From: DASXAQ01 sp036406615
Lineage (GTDB): Bacteria > Actinomycetota > UBA4738
Direction of reading: 5' to 3'
NCBI GenBank assembly: GCA_036406615.1
Contig: DASXAQ010000020.1
Coordinates: 1 to 64,000, forward strand
Length of the DNA stretch: 64,000 nt
Position numbers and translations under genes: made by a program. The first letter of the stretch is position 1; every line of letters starts with the position of its first letter. Positions 8,155-16,856 of the stretch are shown piece after piece. The notes under the pieces are model-generated. The model saw only the letters and a program-made list of their open reading frames with translations, was not told the DNA's origin and ran no database searches.

Positions 8155-9669
8155 GTGACGCGCTTCGACGTCGCGCCGGGGCCCGCCGCGGACGCGCGTG
8201 CGGACCTGCTGCTGCTGCCGGTGTTCCAGGGCCCGGCTCCCGGCCCGGGCGTGAACGAGGCGGCGACCGCCCTCGGCGTGGACGCCGCCGACCTGCTCTC
8301 CCGCCACGGACTCGCGGGGCGGCTCGGGGACGAGCTGGTCATCGAATCGTTCGGGCGGCTGCCCGCGTCCGTGGTGCTGTTCGTCGGGGTCGGGCCGGCC
8401 GAGGATGCCGGCCCGGGCGCGATCCGCGAGGCGGCGATGCGGGCGGCGCGCCGGGCGTCGAGCTTCGAGTCGGTGGCCACGACGCTGGCGCAGGCCGGCG
8501 GCCGCCGGGGCGCGCGCCTGGTGGAGTCGGCGGGGGCCGTTGTCGAGGGGCTGGTGCTCGGCCGCTACCGCTTCGACCGGTACCGAAGCGCGCCGCCGCA
8601 CGACGGCGGAGAAGCGGACAAGGCCGACCGGCTGTCGCGGTTCACGGTCCTGGTGCCCGCGGCGGACCGGACGACCGCCCGCGCCGCGGTGCGGCGCGCG
8701 GAGAGCGTGGCGTCGGCGACGAACTGGGCGCGGGACCTGGTGAACACGCCGGCCGCGGACGCGACCCCCGCGGACCTGGCCGCGGAGTGCCGGCGCCTGG
8801 CGAAGGAGTGGGAGCTGACGTGCCGCGTCTGGTCGCGCCCGGACCTCGAACGAGAAGGGTTCGGCGGGATCCTCGGCGTGGGCCGCGGCAGCGCCAACGA
8901 GCCGCGGCTCGTCGAGCTGTCGTACGCGGGGGGCGGCCGCGCGCGGCCGATCGCGATCACCGGCAAGGGGATCACGTTCGACTCCGGTGGGTTGTCGCTG
9001 AAGAAGCCCGCGGAGATGGAGTGGATGAAGTCCGACATGGCCGGCGCCGCGACGGCGATGGCCGTGCTGCGCGCTGCCGCGGAGTTGCGGCTGCGGGTCA
9101 ACCTCATCGCCGCGCTGCCGTTCGCCGAGAACCTGCCAGGCGGGGCGGCGCTTCGTCCGGGCGACATCGTGCGCCACCGCAACGGGAAGACCTCCGAGGT
9201 GGTGGACACCGACTGCGAGGGCCGGCTGGTGGTGGCCGACGCGCTGGCGTACCTGGCCGAAAAGCGCCCGGCCGCCCTCGTGGACTCGGCCACGCTGACC
9301 GACGCCGCCGGGCTGGGCGAGTCGCTGTGGGCGGCGATGGGCAACGACGCGTCCCTGGTTGCCGAGGTCGTGGCCGCCGGGCAGGACGCGGGCGACCCGG
9401 GGTGGGCGCTGCCGCTGCCCGGCGAATACCGTCGCCACCTGAAATCATCGGTCGCCGACCTTCGAAACGCGCCCGCGGACGCGCCCGACACGACGTTGAC
9501 CGCCGCCATGTACCTGGCGGAGTTCCCCGGCGACGTCCCGTGGGTCCACATCGACAACGGCTCCACCGCGTACCTCGAGCGGGCGACCGACACGTGGCCG
9601 AAGGGCGCGACCGGCTCTCCGACGCGGGCGCTGGTGCGCTGGCTGGAGGGGCGCGCCGGGCGGCGCTGA
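8155..9669 (+). CDS. pepA: M17 leucyl aminopeptidase
   Basis: A 504-residue M17 metallo-aminopeptidase with an N-terminal regulatory domain and a C-terminal catalytic domain. Metal and catalytic residues sit in GKGITFDSGGLSLKK (Lys, Asp), MEWMKSDMAGAATAM (Asp) and VVDTDCEGRLVVADAL (Asp, Glu, catalytic Arg). The usual NTDAEGRL is DTDCEGRL here: the metal ligands survive, but the preceding Asn and the Ala are changed. It starts with GTG only 2 nt after the binding-protein stop, so it is co-transcribed. The likely role is trimming of imported peptides or peptide-like conjugates. Confidence 0.85.
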   Translation: MTRFDVAPGPAADARADLLLLPVFQGPAPGPGVNEAATALGVDAADLLSRHGLAGRLGDELVIESFGRLPASVVLFVGVGPAEDAGPGAIREAAMRAARRASSFESVATTLAQAGGRRGARLVESAGAVVEGLVLGRYRFDRYRSAPPHDGGEADKADRLSRFTVLVPAADRTTARAAVRRAESVASATNWARDLVNTPAADATPADLAAECRRLAKEWELTCRVWSRPDLEREGFGGILGVGRGSANEPRLVELSYAGGGRARPIAITGKGITFDSGGLSLKKPAEMEWMKSDMAGAATAMAVLRAAAELRLRVNLIAALPFAENLPGGAALRPGDIVRHRNGKTSEVVDTDCEGRLVVADALAYLAEKRPAALVDSATLTDAAGLGESLWAAMGNDASLVAEVVAAGQDAGDPGWALPLPGEYRRHLKSSVADLRNAPADAPDTTLTAAMYLAEFPGDVPWVHIDNGSTAYLERATDTWPKGATGSPTRALVRWLEGRAGRR

Positions 9670-9693
9670 GCCGAAACGTGGCACGCTCTGACC

Positions 9694-10440
9694 GTGGAGC
9701 TGCGGGGAGCGGTCGTGCTGGTGACCGGCGCGTCGAGCGGCATCGGCCGCGCGTGCGCCGCGACGCTGGCGCGCCGCGGCGCACGCGTGAAGCTGACCGG
9801 CCGGGACCAGGCCGCGCTGTCCGGGGCGGCGCGGCTCGCCGGCGGGGGGGACGCGCTCGCCGCGGATCTGGCCTCCGCCGGCGGCATCGATTCCGTGGTC
9901 GCCTGGGCGGGCGGCGACGTTGACGTCCTGGTCAACAACGCGGGCCTGGGCTGGGCCGGCGCGTTCGCCGACATGAACGCCCACGATGCCGAGGAGCTGA
10001 TCCGCGTGAACCTGCTCGCGCCGGTGCGGCTGACGGCGGCGCTGCTGCCCGGGATGCTCGCGCGCCGCCGGGGCCACATCGTGAACGTGGCGTCGATCGT
10101 CGCCCACGTGGGCGTCCCGACGGAGAGCGTCTACGCGGCGACGAAGTGGGGACTGGCCGGGTTCACGGAGAGCCTGCGCGCCGAGCTCGCGGGAACCAAC
10201 GTCGGCGTGAGCCTCGTCTCGCCGGGGCCGGTTCGGACCTCGTTCCTGCAGCGGCGCGGCCTTGCGTACGACCGGGCGTTTCCGAGGCCGGTGTCGCCCG
10301 AGCGCGTCGCCGACGCGATCGCGCGCGCGATCGCGACCGGGGCATCGGACGTGTTCGTCCCCGGGTGGCTGGCCGTTCCAGCCCGGCTGCGGGGTTCGCT
10401 GCCCCGCCTGTACCGGCGCCTGGCCGCGCGGTTCGGCTAG
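9694..10440 (+). CDS. Short-chain dehydrogenase/reductase (SDR) family oxidoreductase
   Basis: A 248-residue classical SDR. It has the cofactor motif TGASSGIG near residues 11-18, NNAGLG near 89, an active-site Ser in NVASIVAH, and the pair YAATK (Tyr-x3-Lys) near residue 150. The C-terminal stretch VARAIATGASDVFVPGWL resembles SDRs that act on lipids or ketones. GTG 9694 is taken as start; CACGCT ends 6 nt upstream and may be a weak leaderless -10, otherwise the gene is read from the run upstream. It ends 9 nt before a convergent gene. Confidence 0.85.
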   Translation: MELRGAVVLVTGASSGIGRACAATLARRGARVKLTGRDQAALSGAARLAGGGDALAADLASAGGIDSVVAWAGGDVDVLVNNAGLGWAGAFADMNAHDAEELIRVNLLAPVRLTAALLPGMLARRRGHIVNVASIVAHVGVPTESVYAATKWGLAGFTESLRAELAGTNVGVSLVSPGPVRTSFLQRRGLAYDRAFPRPVSPERVADAIARAIATGASDVFVPGWLAVPARLRGSLPRLYRRLAARFG

Positions 10441-10449
10441 TCCGCCCGC

Positions 10450-11952
10450 CTACTCGTCGCTGATCGTCAGCCAGGCCGTTCCCGGACGGGGGCGGGGGCG
10501 TGCATGGGCCCACGTCGGCTCCGGTCCGTCGCCCTCATCGTCCGCTCGCCCGGCCGGCGCTCCACCCAGCAGGACGCGGGTGAGCTCGTTGCGTTCCGAC
10601 AGGAGCTCGTCCAGGGCCGCCGTCACCTGCTCGTCCGTCACCACGAGCGCGGACCCGGCGCCGCCCTCGTCTTCGGAGATCGCCGCCAGCAGCGCCGACT
10701 TGCGGAGCAGCTCCTTCACGAACGACGCGGTGACGCCCTCGGTTCGATCGACGACCGCGTCGGCGTCGGAGAGGCGAAGGTCCAGACCCCGCCCGTACAG
10801 CGCGATGAGGCGCCGGCGGGCGTCGGCGTCGGGGAGCGCGATCTGGACCGCCTGATCGACCCGGCCGGGGCGGGCCGCCAGGGCCGGCTCGAGCAGGTCG
10901 GCGCGGTTGGTCGTCAAGAGGAAGGCGATGTCGGCGTCCTCTTCGATCCCGTCCATCTGGTTCAGCACGTCGAACAGGAACGGATTGGACTGCCCCGGGT
11001 ACCTGTGTCGCTCCTCGGCCACGAGGTCGACGTCCTCCAGCACGACGATGGAAGGCTCGAGCAGCCGCGCCAGTCCGCACGCCGGCCGCACCAGGGGCAG
11101 CGCGCCGCCGGTGAGCAGCACGACCGTGTGATCCGTGGCCCGCCCGAGGAGGTAGCGGACCGTGTGCGTCTTGCCCGTGCCGGGCGGACCGTGCAGCAGC
11201 AGCCCGCGCTTCACGTGCTGGCCGCTCGCCCGCAGGCGATCGCGCCGGTCGGCGATGCCGAGGACCTGCTGTTCGATCAGCTCGAGCACGCCGTCGCCGA
11301 GCACGAGCTGGTCGCGCGACACGTCCGGGCGGTGAAAGAAGACGACCGGTCCGGCCCCGAAGTGGCCCATGCGCGCCTCGCCGAACGAGATGACCTGCCC
11401 GCGGAAGACGTTCAACTCCACCATCAGCCGGCGGATCTCGTCGAGGAACGCGCGCGCGGCGCCCTGTTCGCGGCTCAGGACCTCCAGCGACACCCCGCCG
11501 CGATCCATGCGTTCGTCGGCGCCTCGCATCAGCGCCGCGATGGGCGTCTGGCCATCGTGGATCATGAACAGCCCGAACTGGACGCAGGCGAGCGTCTCCT
11601 CCGGCCCCGAGTGGAGGTTCACGAAGTCGGGCGCCCCGATCCGCACGCCCATCCAGTGGCCGGTCTCGAGCAGATCCGACAGGGTCGAATGGTGCCGCTG
11701 GCTTCCCGTGAGCCCGATCAGCTCGTGACGGCGTTCATCACCGGCCAGATATGCCGAGACGGCCACCTGGACGTTCACGTGGTCGTACCCCGCGTACGTC
11801 TCCGCCACCACCGGCAGTTGCGTCGTGTCCGTTCCCAGGTGCCGGTCGATCGCCTCGCGCAACGGCGACGTCCGGTCCTGGCCCACCGCCTGGTTCATGC
11901 GGTCCATGAAGGTCCGGAACGTGCGGCCGAACTCGGCGACGTCGTCGTTCAC
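10450..11952 (-). CDS. AAA family ATPase (CDC48/proteasome-ATPase-like single D domain)
   Basis: A 500-residue protein. The N-terminal half (about residues 1-230) is not recognised, though it resembles the N-region of other bacterial stand-alone AAA proteins. The C-terminal half is an AAA module: Walker A GPPGTGKTHTV, Walker B SIVVLEDVD, sensor-1 LLTTNRADLLEPALAARPGR with arginine fingers. Such proteins remodel or unfold partners. The start is GTG 11952, supported by TAGTCT 7 nt upstream. It is divergent from a DUF202 membrane protein whose promoter lies in the same 45-bp gap, so the two may be co-regulated. Confidence 0.8.
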   Translation of the reverse strand: MNDDVAEFGRTFRTFMDRMNQAVGQDRTSPLREAIDRHLGTDTTQLPVVAETYAGYDHVNVQVAVSAYLAGDERRHELIGLTGSQRHHSTLSDLLETGHWMGVRIGAPDFVNLHSGPEETLACVQFGLFMIHDGQTPIAALMRGADERMDRGGVSLEVLSREQGAARAFLDEIRRLMVELNVFRGQVISFGEARMGHFGAGPVVFFHRPDVSRDQLVLGDGVLELIEQQVLGIADRRDRLRASGQHVKRGLLLHGPPGTGKTHTVRYLLGRATDHTVVLLTGGALPLVRPACGLARLLEPSIVVLEDVDLVAEERHRYPGQSNPFLFDVLNQMDGIEEDADIAFLLTTNRADLLEPALAARPGRVDQAVQIALPDADARRRLIALYGRGLDLRLSDADAVVDRTEGVTASFVKELLRKSALLAAISEDEGGAGSALVVTDEQVTAALDELLSERNELTRVLLGGAPAGRADDEGDGPEPTWAHARPRPRPGTAWLTISDE

Positions 11953-11959
11953 GCCCGTG

Positions 11960-11988
11960 AGACTACGCCTCGCCGGCTGGGCTATGCT
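11960..11988. promoter_or_regulatory. Back-to-back leaderless promoters (AAA ATPase / DUF202)
   Basis: On the minus strand TAGTCT occupies 11965-11960, 7 nt before the GTG at 11952. On the plus strand TATGCT occupies 11983-11988, 9 nt before the ATG at 11998. The 45-bp intergenic gap leaves no room for long leaders or separate SD sites. Confidence 0.55.
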
Positions 11989-11997
11989 CCGCCGGGG

Positions 11998-12276
11998 ATG
12001 GCCGTCGACGACCCGACGCTTCGCGATCACCTCGCGGTCGAGCGCACCAAGCTCGCGAACGAACGCACGCTGCTCGCCTACTTCCGCACCGCGCTCGGGA
12101 TGGTGATCGCCGGGCTCACCGTGATCCACTTCCTGGACTCGCCCGGCCATCAGGCGACGGGGTGGACGGCGTTCGGCGCCGGTGTCCTGATCGCGGCGTG
12201 GGGCGCGGTCCGCTACCTGCGGATCCGCGCGATCATCCAGCGCGAGGCCGACCAGGCCGACGGCCGCCGAGCCTGA
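11998..12276 (+). CDS. DUF202 (YidH-type) small membrane protein
   Basis: A 92-residue protein with the DUF202 signature LANERTLLAYFRTALG at about residues 17-32, followed by hydrophobic helices (MVIAGLTVIHFL and FGAGVLIAAWGAVRYL) and a charged C-terminus. DUF202 proteins are inner-membrane proteins of unknown function. ATG 11998 fits the -10 box 9 nt upstream. The gene is divergent from the AAA ATPase and convergent with the hopanoid operon. Confidence 0.82.
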   Translation: MAVDDPTLRDHLAVERTKLANERTLLAYFRTALGMVIAGLTVIHFLDSPGHQATGWTAFGAGVLIAAWGAVRYLRIRAIIQREADQADGRRA

Positions 12277-12311
12277 CGATCAGGCGCGCGCGGCGCTGCG
12301 GGCGACCCGGT

Positions 12312-13322
12312 TCACCCCGCGCCGGCCATCGCGCGGACCGACTCGCGGAGCGATCCCATCGTCGCCAGGACCGCGGTCGGCTCGTAGCCGCAGTGCGCCA
12401 TGCAGTTCGCGCACTTCGGGTTGCCGCTCTGGCGGCCGTACTTCGACCAGTCGGTCGTCTCGATCAGCTCGCGATACGTCTTCGCGTACCCGTCGGCCAT
12501 CAGATAGCAGGGGCGCTGCCACCCGAGGATCGAGTAGGAGGGGATGCCCCACGGCGTGCACGGATAGTCGACCTTGCCCTCCAGGAAGTCCAGGAACAGC
12601 GGCGAGTGGTTCAGCCGCCACTTCTTGCGCCGCCCGCCGGCGAAGACCTCGCGGAACAGCTGCCGCGTGCGGTCGACGGGCAGGAAGTGGTCCTGGTCCG
12701 GCGCCTTCTCGTACGCGAACCCCGGCGAGATCATCATCGCGTCGACTTCGAGCTCGTCGTTGGCGAAGTCCAGGAAGTCGCGGATGTCGGTCGCGGTGGT
12801 CGGCTCGAAGAACGTCGAGTTCGTCGTGACGCGGAAGCCGCGCGCCTTCGCCTCCTTGATGGAGGCGACGGCCTCGTCGAACACGCCTTCCTGGCACAGG
12901 ATCTCGTCGTGGCGCTCCCGCAGCCCGTCCAGGTGCACCGCCCACGAGAAGTAGGGCGACGGCCTGAACAGGTCGAGCTTCTTGCGCATGAGCAGCGCAT
13001 TCGTGCACAGGTAGACGAACTTCTTGCGCCGCACCAGTTCTCGAACGATCAGGTGGATCTCGGGATGGATGAGCGGCTCGCCCCCGGCGATCGAGACCAT
13101 CGGCGTCCCCGACTCTTCGATGGCGCTCACCGCGGTCTCCACCGACATGCGCTGTTTCAGCATGTGCGCCGGATACTGGATCTTGCCGCAGCCGGCGCAC
13201 TTCAGGTTGCACGCGAACAGGGGCTCCAGCTCCACGATGAGTGGGAACTTCTCGCGCCGGAGCAGCTTCTGGCGGAACAGGTAGCTTCCCACGCGCGCCT
13301 GCTGGCGCAACGACACGCTCAT
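12312..13322 (-). CDS. hpnH: Adenosyl-hopene transferase HpnH (radical SAM)
   Basis: A 336-residue radical SAM enzyme that adds the 5'-deoxyadenosyl group to hopene (diploptene) to make adenosylhopane, the first step of side-chain extension. The cluster motif LEPLFACNLKCAGCGK gives CxxxCxxC at Cys38, Cys42 and Cys45. SIAGGEPLIHPEI is the SAM-binding GGE region. A C-terminal Cys set in NPKCANCMAHCGYEP is as expected for the SPASM-like tail of HpnH. It is the last gene of the hopanoid run, 31 nt after hpnG-ispH. Confidence 0.93.
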   Translation of the reverse strand: MSVSLRQQARVGSYLFRQKLLRREKFPLIVELEPLFACNLKCAGCGKIQYPAHMLKQRMSVETAVSAIEESGTPMVSIAGGEPLIHPEIHLIVRELVRRKKFVYLCTNALLMRKKLDLFRPSPYFSWAVHLDGLRERHDEILCQEGVFDEAVASIKEAKARGFRVTTNSTFFEPTTATDIRDFLDFANDELEVDAMMISPGFAYEKAPDQDHFLPVDRTRQLFREVFAGGRRKKWRLNHSPLFLDFLEGKVDYPCTPWGIPSYSILGWQRPCYLMADGYAKTYRELIETTDWSKYGRQSGNPKCANCMAHCGYEPTAVLATMGSLRESVRAMAGAG

Positions 13323-13353
13323 GGCACCCTCCGGCCGTACGGCGACCCGCCGC

Positions 13354-14886
13354 TCACGAGCGTACCTCCTGGGGCAGCGTGAACTGCAGGCGCTCTTCGA
13401 TGATGTTGCGCTCGACGACCTCGACCGCGCCGAGGCTCGCCAGCGACGCGATCACGCGGTCCACCAGGACCTCGGGCGCCGAAGCCCCCGCCGTCACCCC
13501 GACCGTCGACGCGCCGGCCAGCCAGCGTGGGTCGATCTGGTTCTCGTCGTCGATCAGCTCGGCCGCGCACCCGTCGCGCTTCGAAACCTCGACCAGCCGC
13601 TTGGAGTTCGACGAGTTGTCCGACCCGATGACGAGCAGCAGGTCGCAGTCTCGCGCCAGCGCCTTCACGGCATCCTGACGGTTCGTCGTTGCGTAGCAGA
13701 TGTCGTCCGACCCTGGGCCGACCAGCGACGGGAACCGCGCCTGGAGTCGATCGACGACCTCGGCCACCTCGTCGACCGCCAGCGTGGTCTGGGTCAGGTA
13801 CGCGACCCGTCCGCCGTCCTCGCCAAGCGACTCGACGTCCTCGGCCCGTTCGATGAGCTCGATCGCCTCCGGCGCCTCGCCCGTCGTGCCCTCGACCTCC
13901 TCGTGCCCCGCGTGGCCGACGAGCACGATGCGGTACCCGGCCCGTGCGAACCGCTTCGCCTCGCTGTGAACCTTCGTGACGAGCGGGCAGGTGGCGTCGA
14001 TGACGTGCAGCGCGCGGCGTTCGCTCTGCTCGCGGACCTGCGGCGAGACGCCGTGGGCCGAGTACACGACGGTGGCGCCGTTCGGGATCTCGTCGATCTC
14101 GTCGACGAACACGGCGCCGCGCGCCTCCAGCCCCCGCACGACGTGCACGTTGTGCACGATCTGCTTGCGGACGTAGACCGGCGGGCCGAACCGGTCCAGC
14201 GCGCGTTCGACGATCTCGATCGCCCGCTCGACGCCCGCGCAGAACGAACGCGGCCCCGCAAGCACCACTGTGCGCGCGCCGAGGGCGCCGGCCCAGTCGT
14301 CCAGGGCGGGCGCCGCCGCCCGAAGGGCGCGGAAGGCGGTGACGCCGTTGGCGAACGTGGCGACGTGGCGAAGCTCTCGCTCCGGCGTGTCGACCACGAC
14401 GCGCAGGACGGCGAACGGACGCCCGGCCGCCGCCGCGGCCAGCCACCAGGACTCCATGTCCACCGCGATGGCCCCGGTCTCGGACAGTTCCGCGCGCTCG
14501 GCCCCCTCGACGAGGTGCCCGGCCGACGCGATCGGGCCCGTGTGCACGCGGTCGATGCCGCGGCGCCGAAGGGCGGCGACCAGCGGGCCGCTCGAGCAGG
14601 GGACGATCTCGCCGTCCGGGCCGCGCACCTCGGTGGCCACGACCACGTCGCCCGGCCTAACGTCCCCGGTCAGCGACCCGCAGAAGCCCGCAACCGCGAC
14701 GCCGTCCTGCGTGCCGCCCGCGGCCGCCTCCGCCGCCGCGATGGCGCGCTCCGGTCCCATGCCGCTTCGCACCATGTCGTGGCGCCGAAGCGCGCCACGC
14801 ACGGCCCGGTCCTCAGCCGCCAGCGGTGTGAACACCAGGATGCCCCCCGGGTCGCTCGAGGTCCGGCGCTGCGGCCGCCGGCTCAC
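13354..14886 (-). CDS. ispH: Fused hopanoid nucleosidase/phosphorylase HpnG and IspH (HMBPP reductase)
   Basis: A 510-residue two-domain protein. Residues about 1-205 form a PNP/UDP-family nucleoside phosphorylase domain of the HpnG type (VAVAGFCGSLTGDVRPGDVVV, AVDMESWWLAAAA), which removes adenine from adenosylhopane. Residues about 210-510 are 4-hydroxy-3-methylbut-2-enyl diphosphate reductase: Cys in GPRSFCAGVERAI, His in HNVHVVRGL and YSAHGV, Cys in IDATCPLVTKVH, His/Glu in GHAGHEEVEG, and Cys in DDICYATTNRQ. All three cluster cysteines are present. GTG 14886 overlaps the cyclase stop as GTGA; no stop or restart separates the domains. The fusion joins the end of isoprenoid supply to hopanoid tailoring. 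Confidence 0.9.
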   Translation of the reverse strand: MSRRPQRRTSSDPGGILVFTPLAAEDRAVRGALRRHDMVRSGMGPERAIAAAEAAAGGTQDGVAVAGFCGSLTGDVRPGDVVVATEVRGPDGEIVPCSSGPLVAALRRRGIDRVHTGPIASAGHLVEGAERAELSETGAIAVDMESWWLAAAAAGRPFAVLRVVVDTPERELRHVATFANGVTAFRALRAAAPALDDWAGALGARTVVLAGPRSFCAGVERAIEIVERALDRFGPPVYVRKQIVHNVHVVRGLEARGAVFVDEIDEIPNGATVVYSAHGVSPQVREQSERRALHVIDATCPLVTKVHSEAKRFARAGYRIVLVGHAGHEEVEGTTGEAPEAIELIERAEDVESLGEDGGRVAYLTQTTLAVDEVAEVVDRLQARFPSLVGPGSDDICYATTNRQDAVKALARDCDLLLVIGSDNSSNSKRLVEVSKRDGCAAELIDDENQIDPRWLAGASTVGVTAGASAPEVLVDRVIASLASLGAVEVVERNIIEERLQFTLPQEVRS

Positions 14887-16856
14887 GAGGCGCCTCCGGG
14901 GCGTGGGTTCGCGCCGGGCCCGCCGCCGTTGACGTAGCGGCCGAGCGCCTGGAGCGGAAAGACCTGCGAGTACAGGTGGTAGTTGATGTAGAAGTGGCCG
15001 GGGAATCCGGTCCCCGTGTACTGCGGCTCGTCCCAGGAGCCGTCCGGCCGCTGGGTCCGAAGCAGCCACGTGACGCCGCGCTCGGCGGCATCGTCGCGGC
15101 CGCGTCCGGCCGCCAGCAACGCGAGGAGGGCCCATGCGGTCTGGGACGCGGTGCTGTCGCCCCGGCCGATCCAGCCGGGGTCGCGGTAGGACCTCGCGTC
15201 CTCGCCCCACCCGCCGTCCGGGTTCTGGTGGCGTTCCAGCCACTGGACCGCCCGGCGGATCCGGCCGTCGTCGGGGCCCGCGCCCATCGCCGCCAGCGCC
15301 GGCACCACGGCGCCGGTTCCGTAGACGTGGTTCGAGCCCCACCGGCCGAACCACGACCCGTCCGGCTCCTGCCCGCGCGTCAGCCAGTCCACGCCGCGGC
15401 GCGTCCGAGCGTCGCCGGCCAGGCCCTCGGCGGCCAGCATCTCCACGACGTGGGCCGTGACGTCGGCGCTCGGGGGATCGATCACCTCGCCGAAGTCGCA
15501 GAACGGGATCTGCCGGCACAGCGCGCGCATGTTGTCCGCGTCGAACGCCCCCCAGCCGCCGTCCGAGGACTGCATCCCCAGCGTCCACCGCACGCCGCGC
15601 CCGATGGACGCCTCGACGTCGGCCGTGTCGCCCTCCGGCCCGCCGGCATCGCGGATGCGCGGCGCCGCCCGGCGAAGCGCCAGCACCACCTCGGCGGTGT
15701 CGTCGATGTCCGGGTAGGTGTCGTTCGCGAACTCGAACGCCCACCCGCCGGGCTCCAGGCCCGGGCGGCGCACCGCCCAGTCGCCCGGCACCCTGACCTC
15801 TTCGCCGACGATCCAGCGGGCGGCCCGCGCCATCGCGGGGTGGCCGGACGCGACGCCGGCGTCGGACAGCCCGATCATGGCGAGCGCCGAGTCCCACACG
15901 GGCGACTGGCAGGCCTCCAGCCTGCGGATCCCGTTCTCGGGCTCGAGAACCGTGAACCCGTCGAGCCCCCGGAACGCCGACCGCATCACCGGATGGTCGT
16001 TCGCGTAGCCCATCAGCGACAGCGCGATCATCGAGTAGACCCAGGGCGGCTGGATGCCGCCCCACGAGCCGTCCGCCTCCTGGCGGCGCACGATCCACTC
16101 CACGCCGCGCAGCATCGCGGCGCGGCGCAGCCGCCTCGGCGCGACCCGCGCGTACGCGCGCAGCACGTCGTCGACTCGCTCGAGGCGTCCCTCCCAGGTG
16201 GACAGCGGCCGCCGGGGGGGACGGGGCAGCCCGGAGCGAAGCTCGTCCAAGCGAAAACCAATGGGGCGCACCGGCTTCAAGGCCGACACGATCGTGAGCG
16301 GCACGAGCGTCTGCCGCGCCCAGCAGGCGAAGTCGTAGATGTTCAGCGGGAACCACGCCGGGAAGAACACGACCTCCGGCGGCAGCGTCGGGAGCTCGTT
16401 CCAGGACCACAGCCCGAACAGCGCGAGCCAGACGTGCGTGAACACGCGCGTGCGCTCGAGGCCGCCCTGGTCCAGGATCCAGCTCGACGCCAGGCGCATG
16501 TGCGCGGCGTCGGGCGGGTCGCCGGCCAGGCGGAGCGCCGCGTACGCCTCGACGGTCGTCGACAGGTCGCCGGGGCCGTCGAAGAAGTTCGCCCACGTGC
16601 CGTCGGCGCGCTGCTTGGAGCGGATCCAGTTCGCGGCTGGAACGAGCGTCGTGTCGTCCAGGACCCCGAGGAAGCGTCGAAGGAGCAGGTCCTCGGCGTC
16701 CATCGTGACGTTCGTTTCCAGCTCGCCCTTCCACCAGCCGCCCGGGCCCTGCAACGCGAGCAGATGGTCCCGCGCGCGCTCCATCGCATCCGACGCCGCG
16801 CGATCGGTCCGGGCTCGCGCCTGGATGCCCTCGCCCGCGCGCTCCCGAAGCGCCAT
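14883..16856 (-). CDS. shc: Squalene-hopene cyclase
   Basis: A 657-residue cyclase that converts squalene to hopene/hopanol at the inner membrane. The catalytic acid motif DIDDTAE (DxDD) lies at about residue 383, and many QW-type repeats (QEADGSWGG, QSSDGGWGAFD, QEPDGSWFGRWG, QNPDGGWGEDA, QRPDGSWDEPQYTGTGFP) are spread along the chain. Its length matches the family (about 630-720). ATG 16856 shares one base with the stop of the polyprenyl synthase (TGATG), and its stop overlaps the hpnG-ispH start. Confidence 0.95.
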   Translation of the reverse strand: MALRERAGEGIQARARTDRAASDAMERARDHLLALQGPGGWWKGELETNVTMDAEDLLLRRFLGVLDDTTLVPAANWIRSKQRADGTWANFFDGPGDLSTTVEAYAALRLAGDPPDAAHMRLASSWILDQGGLERTRVFTHVWLALFGLWSWNELPTLPPEVVFFPAWFPLNIYDFACWARQTLVPLTIVSALKPVRPIGFRLDELRSGLPRPPRRPLSTWEGRLERVDDVLRAYARVAPRRLRRAAMLRGVEWIVRRQEADGSWGGIQPPWVYSMIALSLMGYANDHPVMRSAFRGLDGFTVLEPENGIRRLEACQSPVWDSALAMIGLSDAGVASGHPAMARAARWIVGEEVRVPGDWAVRRPGLEPGGWAFEFANDTYPDIDDTAEVVLALRRAAPRIRDAGGPEGDTADVEASIGRGVRWTLGMQSSDGGWGAFDADNMRALCRQIPFCDFGEVIDPPSADVTAHVVEMLAAEGLAGDARTRRGVDWLTRGQEPDGSWFGRWGSNHVYGTGAVVPALAAMGAGPDDGRIRRAVQWLERHQNPDGGWGEDARSYRDPGWIGRGDSTASQTAWALLALLAAGRGRDDAAERGVTWLLRTQRPDGSWDEPQYTGTGFPGHFYINYHLYSQVFPLQALGRYVNGGGPGANPRPGGAS

